NCBI GenBank assembly: GCA_030704615.1 | Contig: CM060731.1 | Coordinates: forward strand, 43,710,001 to 43,774,000 | Reading direction: 5' to 3' | DNA length: 64,000 nt | DNA from: Takakia lepidozioides | Taxonomy: Eukaryota; Streptophyta; Takakiopsida; Takakiales; Takakiaceae | In this document: positions 36,443 to 47,752 of the stretch, in pieces | Layout: every line of letters begins with the position of its first letter | How positions within the stretch are numbered: the first letter of the stretch is position 1 | Made by a program: the position numbers and the translations under genes | Notes under the pieces: generated by a model | Seen by the model: the letters and a program-made list of their open reading frames with translations, nothing else | The model's database searches: none | What the model was told of the DNA's origin: nothing

Positions 36443-36699
36443 GGAATTGTACCCGATGTCATTCTGAACAATGCCCTCGTGGACATGTATGCCAAATGTT
36501 GGAGCATCGAGGATGCGAAGGCAGTGTTCAACAATATGGTTGAATGAAATGTGGTGTCGTGGAATGCGATGCTTGCAACATGCCTTGGGAATTGATCTGC
36601 AATGCCCCAACCACATATAAATAAATCAGTCCCTGTTGTACTACAACATGAAGAGTTATAACTAAAAGTTATGAAGCTTTAAAGTAAGGTGATTGTCCA

Positions 36700-37440
36700 C
36701 AAGAGGTACGGGCTGGCTGTGAAGCCTTCTTGATATTTGTGCTCCCCTTTCGGAGTCCAAACTTTCACTATGAGAGGAGGAGCAAATCATCCCTCTGTTG
36801 TACCACACATTGGAAAAAATAAAATAAAAAACTAAGCTATTAAAGGGTGGGGGCTTACCATAGGATGAGAGGGCTGGTTAGTGGGCTCTCTACTCGCACT
36901 CCTCCTTCTTGTGTGTGATCTACATAGCAACAGAGTAGGGGGCTGATCAGCCCCTTGCTATGCCAATTTTTTGGAAAAAAAATAAAAATGCAACATTGAA
37001 TTAGGGGCATGCTTACATGTGCGGTGGAACGGGGGTTGGTTGGCATGCCTCCCTACTTGCCCTCTTTCCCTCCCATGCACGATCTGTACACGCGGGTAAT
37101 GGGGGCTGGTTGGCGGGTCAAGAGGCCTCATCCTTCCCGAGTGCAATATATCACTATGAGGAAGGACGAATCAGCCCTTTGTTGTACCACACATTGGAAA
37201 GAATAACATTAAAAAAACTAAGCTAAAGGGTGGGGGCTTACTACAAGATGAGAGGGGCTGGTTGATGTGCCTCTTTACTTGCACTGGACCTCCTTCTTTG
37301 TGATCTGCATAGCAGTGGCTAATCAACCATTGCTATACCAATTTTATGAAAATAAAATAAAATGAAGGGGGATGCTTACATGTGCGGTGCAAGAGGGGCT
37401 GGTTGGCAAGCCTTCCTACTTGCCCTCTTTTCCCTGAAAT
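36700..37440 (-). repeat. Inverted block of the exon-like module, about six units
   Basis: Read on the minus strand, the units repeat GGGCTGATCAGCCCC, a CTATG..GATC block, GAGGGCC-like sequence, AACCAGCCC and GTAAGC. This is the same order as at 31.1-31.9 kb. Units are recognisable by GGCTGGTT at about 36,708, 36,868, 37,033, 37,106, 37,256 and 37,395. Confidence 0.7.
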
Positions 37441-37889
37441 CCAGCCCGTAATCCATTCATCCATCCACTGATTTCATCCGTCTGTAACTTTCATCCCTCC
37501 ATAATTTTCATCCATCTTCCATCCTGGGACATGACCAACTTAAGTTTGGTACATGACCAACTTACATTGATACATGAGCCGTTTTAAGTCCTCATGAATG
37601 TTGCTCCTCATCCATGTCATTCATCCGTTTGGGTAGTGGGGATCGCTACCCTTGATCAACCAATATCTAGTGGTTCACATTTTTTTATCCTTGTTTTCCC
37701 ATTAGCTCCCTTTCCCGTGCTAAGTTGAGATCGGGAAGAGGTTCCATGCTTGAAGTAGCGAATTGTAGCGCTTGATTGCTTTGAGAGTCGTCTATTGGTG
37801 AGACATCCACTACAAATATACATATTTGCCCACATTTGCTGAGTAAAAAAGACATCGATCTTGAATCATTCTTGGCGCTGAAGACTATT

Positions 37890-38244
37890 CATTGATTTCT
37901 AGATCATACCTCCATACCATGTAACCTCTAGAGTATTGTCCGCACCAAAAGCTGCATTCCTGTAACCGCCGACTCATTGTCAGAAACTTCAAAGGTATAA
38001 TCCACATGGCAGTCTGGCAGACATCGCCACCGCGTACTAACGGAATCAAACGCCCACCACTTCCGTGCACTTATGAGAGTTTGTACATTGTGTGCAGGAC
38101 CAGCCAACATGTAAACCCATTCCTCCTTGATCTCTACCCGTTTGTGAGTCTCATAGATGTCGTTGCAACCTTCGTCATCAATCACCGCTAGCACATTCTG
38201 CCATTTCTTACAAATGTCTTTCAACGGTAAATAATAAGAGCGAG
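37890..38244 (-). pseudogene. F-box/kelch-like gene, 3' part, cut by Ty3 element
   Basis: Directly after the TSD the minus strand reads SYYLPLKDICKKWQNVL, then GCNDIYETHKRVEIKEEWVY and WWAFDSVSTRWRCLPDCHVD. This is the second half of an F-box followed by the start of a kelch/FBA-type repeat (W...D..S..WR.LP). A stop at 37,928 follows. A shifted frame gives YMVWRYDLEINE, another kelch-like strand, so decay is independent of the insertion. The F-box start lies 13 kb away at 51,319-51,406. F-box proteins are substrate receptors of SCF ubiquitin ligases. Confidence 0.8.
38240..38244. repeat. Target-site duplication GCGAG (left)
   Basis: GCGAG stands directly outside the TG of the left LTR and is repeated at 51,314-51,318 directly outside the right LTR. 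Confidence 0.9.
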
Positions 38245-39240
38245 TGTCGAGTGGCTTTTACTCACCCATCCCTTCGTTATCCGAGGTGGAAACTCCAAGA
38301 TAGAAGAGTTGGATATCTCTAAGCACTCAGCCCGCTCAGAACAATCAGTCATGACCTGCAGCTAGTGAATCATGGTTGTGCTTCCTATTTGTATTCCTTC
38401 TTGCCTTCATGTTATCAATTTACCTTACCGTGTATACTGAAGCATCAGATTGCTTCAGTATCTACTAAGTTCCAGTTAATCATGCATTCATTCCACAGCT
38501 TCACTCATGTCTCTCTACACAGTGTGATTGTATCGAATAAGTATCAGATTATGATTTATCAGGTATCAGGCCAATGCCATGGTGACTCTAATCTGCCCTA
38601 CAATATCACTACAGCTTTGCATGTAACAAGCATCTACTGTTCATCTTTCCTCCTTCTTTGTGGTCTCGTTCTTGCTCTCCGTCTGACCTCTCATGCATGA
38701 CCAAAAAGCGCTTCCCCGTGAAGTGGTCCCCTTCCCGTTGCCGCTCTCCTAATCTACCCGCAAGCTATTCTAACCACCTAACTAACTAACCGTCACCCCT
38801 GAAGTAACACGTTCCCTCTGCAGATGTCGTTTCCTCACAGTCGTTCCCTGTCAATGATAACTGTTCCTCATATATTGTAACAGGCTATGTCAAGCTGTGT
38901 CAAGCTGTAACTGGCTGTGCAAAGCTGTGGCAGACTGCGTCGGGCTGTGACTGACTGTGTCAGGCTGTGTGAAGTTGTGGTGGGCTGTGACTGGCTGTGT
39001 AAAGTTGTGTCGGGCTGTGTGAAGCTGTGGCGGACTATGACTGGCTGTGTGGAGCTGTGTTGGGCTGTGACTAGCTGTGCGAAGCTGTGGCGGGCTGTGT
39101 AAAGCTGTGTCGGGCTGTGTAACCCCCCTATAGCCTGCTGCTGCCACCCCTAAGGCCCTTGTTGGTCTCAGTCTGCGCAAAAATTAAGAGTACCCCACAG
39201 AACCCGTAAAAGCATCTAAGTCCCAAGTAGCCCTCTAATA
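38245..39240 (-). repeat. 3' LTR (left in window)
   Basis: Begins TGTCGAG and ends ...CCCTCTAATA in plus orientation; the terminal CA has become TA. It aligns along its whole length with 50,308-51,313. It contains a GGCTGTG minisatellite at 38,886-39,121. Confidence 0.95.
38886..39121. repeat. GGCTGTG minisatellite in the 3' LTR
   Basis: Irregular units of GGCTGTGACTGGCTGTGTAA / AAGCTGTGGCGGG type repeat about ten times. The other LTR carries the same array (50,943-51,193) with different unit order and length, the main difference between the LTRs. Confidence 0.85.
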
Positions 39241-39243
39241 TTA

Positions 39244-39257
39244 CCCCTTCTCCTCTC
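39244..39257 (-). promoter_or_regulatory. Polypurine tract
   Basis: On the minus strand GAGAGGAGAAGGGG lies three bases before the 3' LTR, the position of the plus-strand primer in LTR retrotransposons. Confidence 0.75.
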
Positions 39258-39271
39258 AAAAAGCCATATCC

Positions 39272-41928
39272 TCACGATTTACTGTTTGGGATTAGCAAAC
39301 CTTTGTGAGCGAGCACCCTTCTGACGGTGAGAGTCTCGTGAAGGACTCCGTGTGCGAGCCCGAGTCCTGTCACTGGCTGATGGAGATGATTGAGCACTAC
39401 CTGGAAATGTCTGACCCTCTTTTGCTGATAACGAGGTAACCTCTCAGGCATAGGAGATCCCCATCGTTTCTTCTCTGCCATCTGAAGTGCATAGTCCTCT
39501 GCCATGTCAAAAGAGTCCTCGGAAGAAACAGTAGTATCAGAATCCTCGTCCCCCTTTAGGTGTTTTAACGGCCAAACTTTAAGTGGAATCCTGTGTGGCA
39601 TACAATGTGGTCCCACCATGTCTGGAAATTTTAACTGTACAACTTGTTGTAAGCGCTTGCAAGCAAAATTAGTGAACGTCCTGAACTCCTTATCTGTATA
39701 GGTAAGAGGTGTGCCAATGACTTTGGAACAGTGTAAGTATTTCCAGGCTTCATGTCCCTTAAAGAAAATATCCTCAGGGCCAAATTTATGTGTTGTCAAA
39801 TTGTTCCAAGCCGAATGAAACCAGGAACGAAGTTGGGAATCCTTCTGCATCATAACTTTTGCATCATATAGGTACATATGAGGTGGCACTGAAGGTAAGA
39901 CCCAATGATCCCCACTGGAATAACTCAGAAATCGGGATTGCATCCTCTGCTGCTCAATGTGATAACGTGCCAGAAAACAAGCAGCATAGTATAATCCACA
40001 GCCCATGACAATACTTGATAGTTGCCACTGCCAATGCGCATGATCTGGTAGTAATGTGCCAACGACTGCGGAGGACTAAATTCCTTCCAAGCCAAATCCA
40101 ACACAATGGGAATTTGGTTGAAGGGCATAATCATAGCCCGACTGTACTCCCGTGTAGCAGGAGTCTTAGGTGGGTTAAAAGCAGCATCCCCCCATACCTC
40201 AGGCTGTGGTGTGGCTGTAGTAACAATAGGGTCAACTACCTGCACAGCCGCCTGCTGTGGTATTGGTACCACTGGCCCTTCTACCACTGGCATTTCCTGT
40301 ACCGGCATATCCTGCACCCCCTGCAAAGAAGATTGAAAAATTAGAGACCTGACATGTAAATAAGTAACCATGAGCTGCTCCTCAGGAACAAAGACTCTCT
40401 TATCAATATTTGAACTCAGGTCATCCACTTGAGTCTGCAGGCCTTCCACGTTCTCTTGTAGCTCCGCTATCCTACTATAGATATTGTCTATGGTAGTAGT
40501 GGCAATGTTCTGCACCTGCAATCTGACCTCATTCATCTCATTATGGGTGAGTTTCCGTGGTGCTTTGCTTTCTACCCGCCCTTGGGCTAACCAGACCTGC
40601 ACCACCAAGTGTGTGTGGCACACCTGAAGTCTGCTGTGAGTCTGTACACATCTAACTGCTGCTGTAAAGCCTCCATGCGCTTCGCATGAGGTTCAACCAG
40701 ACCCGCATAGGCAGCAGCCAGATTATTGGCTTCCTTCCAAGCCTTGTTAGCCATAGAGAGTTCATTTCTATTGACCATGACTGTCTGTTGCAACTCCAGG
40801 ATGTACCTCTCCTGGTCAGCCTCAACATGTCTGTATTGTTTGAAAGTATTCTCATTGCGATAGATTGTATTCTTCATATCAACAATGAGTTTCGCTTGCT
40901 CTATTATTTCAGCTTCTGCTCGCATACATCTCTCCCCCTTGTCTGTTAACTTCTAATGCAGTTTGCTCAAGAGTAGTTGTGAGTGTAGCACATTGTATGG
41001 TCATCTTCTCATGTACTGCCTCCAACTCTGTATGTAGTACATTCACTTCTTGCAACTTGCCCTCATGCTTCACCTGCATTTGGTATAACTGTTGCTTATG
41101 TGCTTCATGTAACTGGTCCTGCTCGAGGCCTGCTTCAATCAAATGTCCCTTGGCCAACTGCAAAGCAGCCTTTGTGTCCTCCAACTCTTGCTGTAACTTG
41201 AGATTGACCTCCTCATCTACCTTGTTAGCACACTCAGTGGCAACTCGAGCCTCAAACTCCTTCCTGAGTTCCTCCCTCAAAGCTGCCAATTGGGTAGATG
41301 GAACATGGGATTTCACATAAGTGCCCAACAAATTAAGTGTCCTAGTTATGGAACTCATAAGCATGGCCTGCTGAGGGTCATCATGGTGAACTTGCTGTTG
41401 TTCTCCCTGATCCTCCACAGTGTGATGCCTCACCAACCATTCAGGCCATTGCCCCACCAGATTCTCTTCCTGAACCACCTCATCCTCCACAGGTGCTGCA
41501 GTGTCATGATATTCTACCCCTGGTACCTCCGTCACAGGTGTGGGTATTATATGCACAACAGGGTTTTCCCTGGACAACCGCTGCACCTCTGGAACCACTG
41601 ATTCCCTTACCAAGCCAGAGTTTTCATAGAGAAGGTCACCCTTCTCAATTTCGGCCACGACCTGCTCTGTAGTGGGAATGTCCAACCCTTCTCCATCTAG
41701 AGCAATTGGGGGTGGTATCACAACATGTTTCAACTGTGGAACCTCTAAAACAACTGAGTCAACTGGTTGTGGTGGCTGTGGTATCGAAGTGATTTCCTCT
41801 TCCCTCTCCGAAGGCCGTGCTTCCAAAAATAACAGTTCTCTGTGGTGCTGTCCCCCATCCTGCACAAGAGCTTGGGAAACATCATCATGCGGTTTCCGTG
41901 AAGCCAGTGGATCCGCCACTACAGTCAT
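39272..41928 (-). pseudogene. Ty3 element: extra 3' reading frames, coiled-coil protein
   Basis: Four overlapping frames follow each other (41,928-40,909; 40,925-40,587; 40,623-39,925; 40,006-39,272) and look like one ancestral gene of about 850 codons broken by shifts. The first 200 residues are acidic and Pro/Val-rich. Long heptad-like helices follow (LREELRKEFEARVATE, ELQQELEDTKAALQLAK type, and RIAELQENVEGLQTQVDDLS). The last 240 residues are globular-looking (HKFGPEDIFFKGHEAWKYL, TNFACKRLQQVVQLKFPD). I recognise no family. It lies where some plant Ty3 lineages carry env-like or other extra genes. No membrane segment or signal peptide is obvious. Confidence 0.65.
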
Positions 41929-41991
41929 ACTCCGCTTATGTCTCTTAGACTAGTATTGCCCTGCCAGTCCACCCTCACTATGTGAAGAGCC

Positions 41992-43135
41992 CTACTCTTC
42001 AATTGCAGTGGTTTCTGCCTCAAACACTCCCATCTCCTTACGTTCCCGAGTATCAAGAATGATTTGGGCAATGACTGGACCAGACACAATGATTGGAGAC
42101 TTAGTAGCAGTGCCCTGTAACCTCTTCATTTTGTCCACCAGACCATTGTACATTAACTCCGCCCAAGTTACATTCTCTCCCCTCAAAGCTTTTAGGATCT
42201 CCTGTGTGAATGACCTGCTCAAATACTGTTGGTTCTGTTTCATGGCAAACAGAACGTTCAATATTTGGCCAACTTCTCTGAGCCCTGGGTACTCGGCTTT
42301 GGTACAAGCGTAACCTTGAGTCTAAAGAAACTCCTTTCTTGGAACAAATTCCCTATCTGCAATCTTGCCCTATGCTCATCCACATCCACATGACCTGATG
42401 GCAAATCAAACAATTGCTGCAGGTACTGGGGAGTAATTTCTATATCTACTCCCCTCACCTGGGTAACTCCCGTCCGAGGCTCAAAGTTCTGAAGGAATTG
42501 AATCATATACTGCCGATGATGCAAGGACCAGTCATTGTGTAGCAGCCCCTCCAATCGCAACTCCCTTAGCAGCTGCACTGCCTGCGGTGCTGCAATTGTT
42601 TGCTTCTGCAGTATCGTGGTGCTCTTCACTCTGATATCCTCCATTCCCCTCACCCTCTTCATTCTAGACAAACAAAAAGGCTTTGTTTGAAACAGCTAAA
42701 GGAAAGCTTGCAGGGCACAGAGCATGAAGGTGTGGTTGGCACAGAATAGAACAGGTAAGCGCGTGTAAGCCTGTGGGGCTTGCAAGTATCGAGTGAGAGA
42801 AAATGTACTCTCAACTCGTCCGTCTTTGCGCCACTGTGTGAGAAGTAAAGCGAGTGTGTAATCTGTTACATCCGCCATAGCTACAAAGCTAGTGCTTTGA
42901 TTGCCCCTCCCGTTGAGACATTGGCTATTCAGAGCCACCCCGACTCTTCCGCTCATAACACTTCCTATTTCTTGTTCTTGTTTCTTGGAGGGAACCACCT
43001 GCATGTAATTCGCACTCCTGATTGGCTGTGGCCTGCTTAGGTAATTTCTTAATTCCACCCCCCTCCGTGGACATTCCCACCTGGAATGTCCAGTAGGACA
43101 GCACATGTGGCATAGGTTCCTCTTACCCTTACACT
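41992..43135 (-). pseudogene. Ty3 element: zinc-knuckle and conserved-domain frames after integrase
   Basis: Three consecutive minus-strand frames. The first carries a CCHC knuckle, CHMCCPTGHSRWEC (43,120-43,075). The second (42,671-42,258) reads GLLHNDWSLHHRQYMIQFLQ, then TGVTQVRGVDIEITPQYLQQ and LFDLPSG, resembling the W...Y..F...VRG..I..t...I..lf.LP layout of plant transposon-associated domains (a weak match from memory). The third (42,261-41,992) continues QQYLSRSFTQEILKALRG. A second zinc knuckle downstream of integrase is unusual, since gag already has one. Confidence 0.55.
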
Positions 43136-45472
43136 GAATGCATTAATGGGCCCACAATTAGTATTAGCTGCTGTACCGAGTAGGTACTTTGACGGCCCGA
43201 TTTGTCCGCTTGCATGATGAGACCCACTTTTGCAATCGATGCAGCGCGGTGTGCTTCGCCTTAGTGGCCACATGTCCATTTCTAGACATGCCCCCGACTT
43301 CCCCTCTCCGCGTGGCATATTCTCCAAGTTTGACTTCCAAACTTCTTCTTCACTTAATGGTCGCTTTTCTGACGTTAACCCGCGTCCACCTGTCACTGAC
43401 CTAATGGACTGTGTAACCTGCATGGGCTTTGTTGGGCTGTGACAGGCTGTGTGGCAGTGTGATGGGCTGTGATAGGCTGTGTGATACTGTGATGGGCTGT
43501 GATAGGCTGTGTCACGCTGTGATGGGCTGTGATAGGTTGTGTCATGTTGTGATGGGCTGTGATAGGCTGTGTCACACTGTGATGGGCTGTGATGGCTATA
43601 CGAACACCTGTACTTCCCGCCCTGGTCATATACGCTCGGCTTAGCGACAAGTGCTCCATACTCCGTTGGTATCACTGGCGCAGCCCGTGACTGTTTTTGC
43701 GTTTCAACATGCAAATCGTGCTGCAATGGTTTATCATGGATACCACTGTATCCCTTCAACTTATTGGCATTGACTCTTCCCAGCATCTCTTTGTTAATGG
43801 TTTGTAACATGGCGGTGTTGTTATCATACATCTTCTGTATGACATAAGGTCCTTTCCATGGTGATTTAAGCTTAGAAGCCTTAATCTTCCCCTTCTTTTG
43901 CAACCACAGAACCAAATCTCCCGTCTTAAAAGTCTTTAATTTACCTTCATCAAACTGATCCTTCCTCTTCATCTGAATTCTGGTCATGTTATCAGCTGCA
44001 TCAGCACGTACTTCTTCCACATGGTATAATTCATGTTTCCTGACCTTAATTGAATCTTCCAATTCCATTCTCCTTCCCCATTCAGTTCTCATGGTAGGTA
44101 ACAAGAATTCCACTGGAAGTAAAGCTTCCATACCATAAACTAATTGGAATGGTGTATATTTAGTGGTGACTTTATATGAAGTCCTGTATGACCACAAAGC
44201 TGTCAGCAACTTTGTATCCCATTCTGTTCTGTTTGCATTGACTATCTTAGCCAAGATAGTACATAGTATTTTGTTGGTAGCCTCTGCCTGCCCATTACCC
44301 TGTGGGTAATAAGTTGTACTCTTCCTATGCACAATCATGAACTCTTTAGTCAATAGTTCAATGGTCTCATTAATGAAGTGACTTCCCTGGTCACTGATAA
44401 ATTCCAGGGGACAGCCAAATCGTGTAAGTATGTTATCATACAGGAACCTTGTTGTGGACTTGGCTGTGTTGTCCCTCAGAGCCTTAGCTTCCACCCACTT
44501 TGTAGTATAATCAGTGGCTGTGATTATGTACTTGTTCTGTGTATTCTTGGCTGGTGGGTTAATTGGTCCAACAAAGTCTAGTCCCCATTTCTGAAATGGT
44601 TCAGTAGGCATCGTAGGATGCAAAGCCATCTTCCCAGATCTCTGCAATGGTCCTAGCCTCTGACACTCATCACAACTCTGACAATACTTGTGTACATCTT
44701 TGAACAAAGTAGGCCACCAGTAACCTGCAAGTAGTATCTTCCTACTGGTAGTCTCTTCTCCAAAATGACCTCCAGCCACTCCTTTATGAACTTCCTCCAA
44801 AACTTTATTTACTTCATGGTGGTACAAGCATCGTTTAAGTACTCCATCAGGTCCTAGCTTATACATTCTGCCCCCTACCATAGTATAAGGTAAAGCCTTG
44901 ATAGCGATTCTCTTCCTCTGCTCCTTTCCAAAACAAGGTGGGCACTGACCATGAGTAAGGTAGTATCTGATTGGCCACTGCCAATCTAACCAGTCATCTG
45001 CACTTCCCTGCACCTCCACTGCAAATAAACTCGCATCAGGTAATTGGTCGTCTACTCCTGTGGCGGGCTCTCCTGTTGATAGGCGTGACAAGTGATCTGC
45101 CACAAGATGCAAACGGCCAGGCTTGTAAACAACTTCGAACTCAAACTCGTGCAAGATTATTAACCACCTTGCTATCCTTCCACTTATCAAAGGTTTGTTC
45201 ACCAGATATATCAGAGCCTGGTGATCCACATAAAACATAAACTTTCTTCCTAATAGGTAATGCCTGAATTTCTTGACTGCATAAATCATTGCCAGTGCTT
45301 CTCTTTCAGTTGTGCTATAGTTCCTTTCAGCACTGTTCATCAACCTGCTAGCATAGTACACAGGTGAATCTATATTCCCTATAACATTTTGGGCTAACAC
45401 TGCTCCCAACGCTTCTCCTGAGGCATCACAGTGAACATGAAATACTACATGCCAGTGAGGGTTAATCAGCAC
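43049..45472 (-). pseudogene. Ty3 RNase H and integrase
   Basis: An 807-codon open frame. The RNase H reads HCDASGEALGAVLAQ, ALAMIYAVKKFRHYL and YVDHQALIYLV. The integrase zinc domain reads HKGVAGGHFGEETT...CQSCDECQ. The catalytic triad is LDFVGPI (Asp), FISDQGSHF (Asp) and YYPQGNGQAEATNK (Glu). A C-terminal GPYVIQKMYDNN / RVNANKLKGY segment follows, and no chromodomain is seen. The frame ends in a 10-residue tandem repeat (YHSPSQ...). It is continuous, but the upstream RT frame is offset by a shift at about 45,470. Confidence 0.93.
43432..43600. repeat. 30-bp tandem repeat encoding YHSPSQxDTA
   Basis: About five units of GATGGGCTGTGATAGGCTGT plus ten variable bases. On the minus strand they encode Y-H-S-P-S-Q-x-x-T-x. 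The motif resembles the GGCTGTG minisatellite in the LTRs. Confidence 0.88.
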
Positions 45473-46554
45473 AGGGTAGTTGTTACTGACAATGTAAGTT
45501 CCTCAAAAGCCTGTTGACATTCAGCTGTCCATGCAAACACTGCATCTTTCTTCAGAAGCTTGCTCAATGGTGCTGCTATCTGTGCATACCTTCTGACAAA
45601 TCTTCTGTAATAACTGGTTTGTCCAAGGAATCTCCTTAGACTCTTAACATTTACTGGTGGTGGAGAGGCTTTAATGGCCTCTGTCTTTCTGGGATCCACA
45701 AGAAGTCCCTTCTTACACACAATGTGTCCCAAAAGCACCCCTGAGTTCACACAGAAAGTACACTTCTCTGGATTCAGGCCCAGACCTCTCATCTGCATCT
45801 GGCCAAACATAACTCCAATTTATGCAAGTGCTCATTCTTAGAGCTGTACACACTGAAATCATCCAAGAACACCTGCATGAAATCATCCAGATACTCATGA
45901 AAAGATTCACTTATCACTCTCTGAAAGGTTGCTGGTGCATTACAAAGTCCAAAAGGCATGACTTTGTATGCATAAGCACCCCAGTCTGTGATGAAAGCTG
46001 TCTTTCCCTGATCTTCTTCTGCCACTTGCACTTGATTATAACCACTGAAGCCATCCATGAATGAGTACATCTCATGGCCTGCCACAGTGTCCAATACCGC
46101 TTCTGTGAATGGCAAAGGGAAATGATCTTTCTTCGTGCAAGCATTCAACTTCTTATAGTTCACACAAACTCTCAGTTTACCATTCTTCTTGGGAACTATC
46201 ACAATGGGTGACAACCAAGTTGTATACTCTATCGGGTATATAAACTTAGCCTCAGCCAACTTCTTGATCTCTTCTCCAACCTTCTGTGCATAGTTGGGAT
46301 TCATTCTGTACCTTGCCTGTTTGATTGGTACTGACCCTGGTTCCAGTTCATTCCTATGCTGACAGTGGTATCCCTTTGAGATCCTCATAGCTCCAAGCAA
46401 ATACATCTCTGTATTTGATGAACAAACTCTTAGCTTCCTCAAAGAATTTTGGCTCCAAATCAGCCCCTACCTTCACCATCCTCGGTTCCTCTTCAGTTCC
46501 CACATTCACTTCTCTCACCTGCTCATCAGCTGTGATTGTCCAACCAGTCACCAC
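45466..46554 (-). pseudogene. Ty3 reverse transcriptase (frameshifted)
   Basis: Three frames: 46,554-46,354 (EAKSLFIKYRDVFAWSYEDL), 46,442-45,789 and 45,810-45,466. The central one carries SPIVIVPKKNGKLRVCVNYK, FMDGFSGYNQV (first catalytic Asp), PFGLCNAPATFQRV and FLDDFSVYS (the F/YxDD box). The third gives GVLLGHIVCKKGLLVDPRK and RRFLGQTSYYRRF. Shifts near 46,380, 45,800 and 45,470 prevent a single polyprotein. Confidence 0.93.
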
Positions 46555-47530
46555 TTTCCTGTAAACTCACAGTGGCTGGTTCCTCTAGGATTTCCATTTT
46601 TCCCTCTCTTTCTTCATAGAAATGTGGTGGGTAACTGCTTGTTTCACCCTCAATTGGTGTTGCTGTCACTACACCACAACAGATACCTTTTAAAGAACTT
46701 AGGCCTTCCAGCTGCATCTCTGCAACCTGCTCCCACTCTGGATGTGCAGCGAACAGGGTAGCTTCATGCTCCTCATCAAGTCCTCCCCTCCAGTCATACT
46801 CCCTAACCCCTCGAGGTCTTCTCGTAGCAGGTAATCTACTAGATTTCTTAGTGGTGATTTGTATCTTGTGCATCCCATCATGCATAGTTAGTAACTGGGA
46901 ATTCCAGTCATGGAATACCCTGGCCTGTTTCAGCCATGGTCGTCCCAACAATAAGGAGTAAGCTTCCATGACTTCATCCATTTTCAACACAGTTACTGTG
47001 ATCATAAATATCATCTTTTGAATCCGTATCTTAACTCCTCTTATCAATCCCAATGGCTGTACACTTCTTTGATCTGCCATTGGGGCTGGTTTCATGTTAC
47101 TTAGACCAAGCTTCTGCCTTAATTGGTCTGTCATGATATTCACTCCAGAGCCTCCATCTATCAGTACATCAGTTAGTTCTGTGCTTCCAATTCTCAATTG
47201 GATTACTGGCATAGAATCATCAAAGTCCATGACTGTTTCTCGCACTTCCGGCTTCACATTAGAAATGGTCACCTTGCTGTTCAGGTCTGTGTTCCCTGTC
47301 ACATGGGCAATTTGATTGATTGCTTGATACAGCCTGTGTCTACAATAAGGTGCCACAGCCAATAGCTGTCCAATGGTAATCTCCGCTTTGGACTGGCATA
47401 TTACTTCAACCAAAGTCCCTTCATTACTCTGCATTTCTGCAGCTTCTTTCTTCCCTTCATCCTCACTCTCTTCCTCTTCTCTTTCAGAATAAGAGGAATC
47501 TGCCATAGGAATATCAATACTCTTCTGCAT
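46526..47530 (-). pseudogene. Ty3 aspartic protease
   Basis: An open frame of 334 codons. The active site reads DVLIDGGSGVNIM (D-G-G-S), with the downstream flap and LLLGRPWL block of retropepsins. An acidic N-terminal segment links it to gag. It should process the Gag-Pol polyprotein, but the frames on both sides are shifted. Confidence 0.9.
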
Positions 47531-47752
47531 TCTCTTATGGTATCTGTCACTTCCTTGTGCAGTTCCTTCTCATCTCTCCAAGCCTCATCATCTTCAGGCA
47601 CATCACTGCCATCTTCATTATCATCGCCTTCCTCATCTACTGGAGTATTATTTTGGCTTTGCTTCTCGTTACTATCATTGTACTTACTTCTGGTACAACA
47701 CATGGCCTAACCATGTGAGTTGCCACCACTGGCCCCTCATTCACAGGAGCTC

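Larger units (their letters stand above)
34630..36600 (+). pseudogene. PPR pseudogene split by a TIR element
   Basis: A first part (34,630-34,885) reads MHAECGSMNYACQV, then DVFETYEQMQHEGVKV. A second (35,222-35,382) reads TYEQMMGEGVKPNHITFVCV, then NACASLAALEKGKEAHGD and RAGIVP. The next codons resume only at 36,443 with DVILNNALVDMYAKCWSIED and VVSWNAM. The gap is exactly the inserted element at 35,383-36,442, and without it the frame is continuous from RAGIVP to DVILN. Internal stops show the copy is dead anyway. Same PLS-type PPR family as the other copies in this window. Confidence 0.85.

Noticed and set aside
38365-38700. 111-codon frame repeated as a 112-codon frame at 50,428-50,766
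   Set aside because: Both copies lie in the LTRs and are duplicated with them; no domain is visible and they are on the strand opposite to the element's genes.
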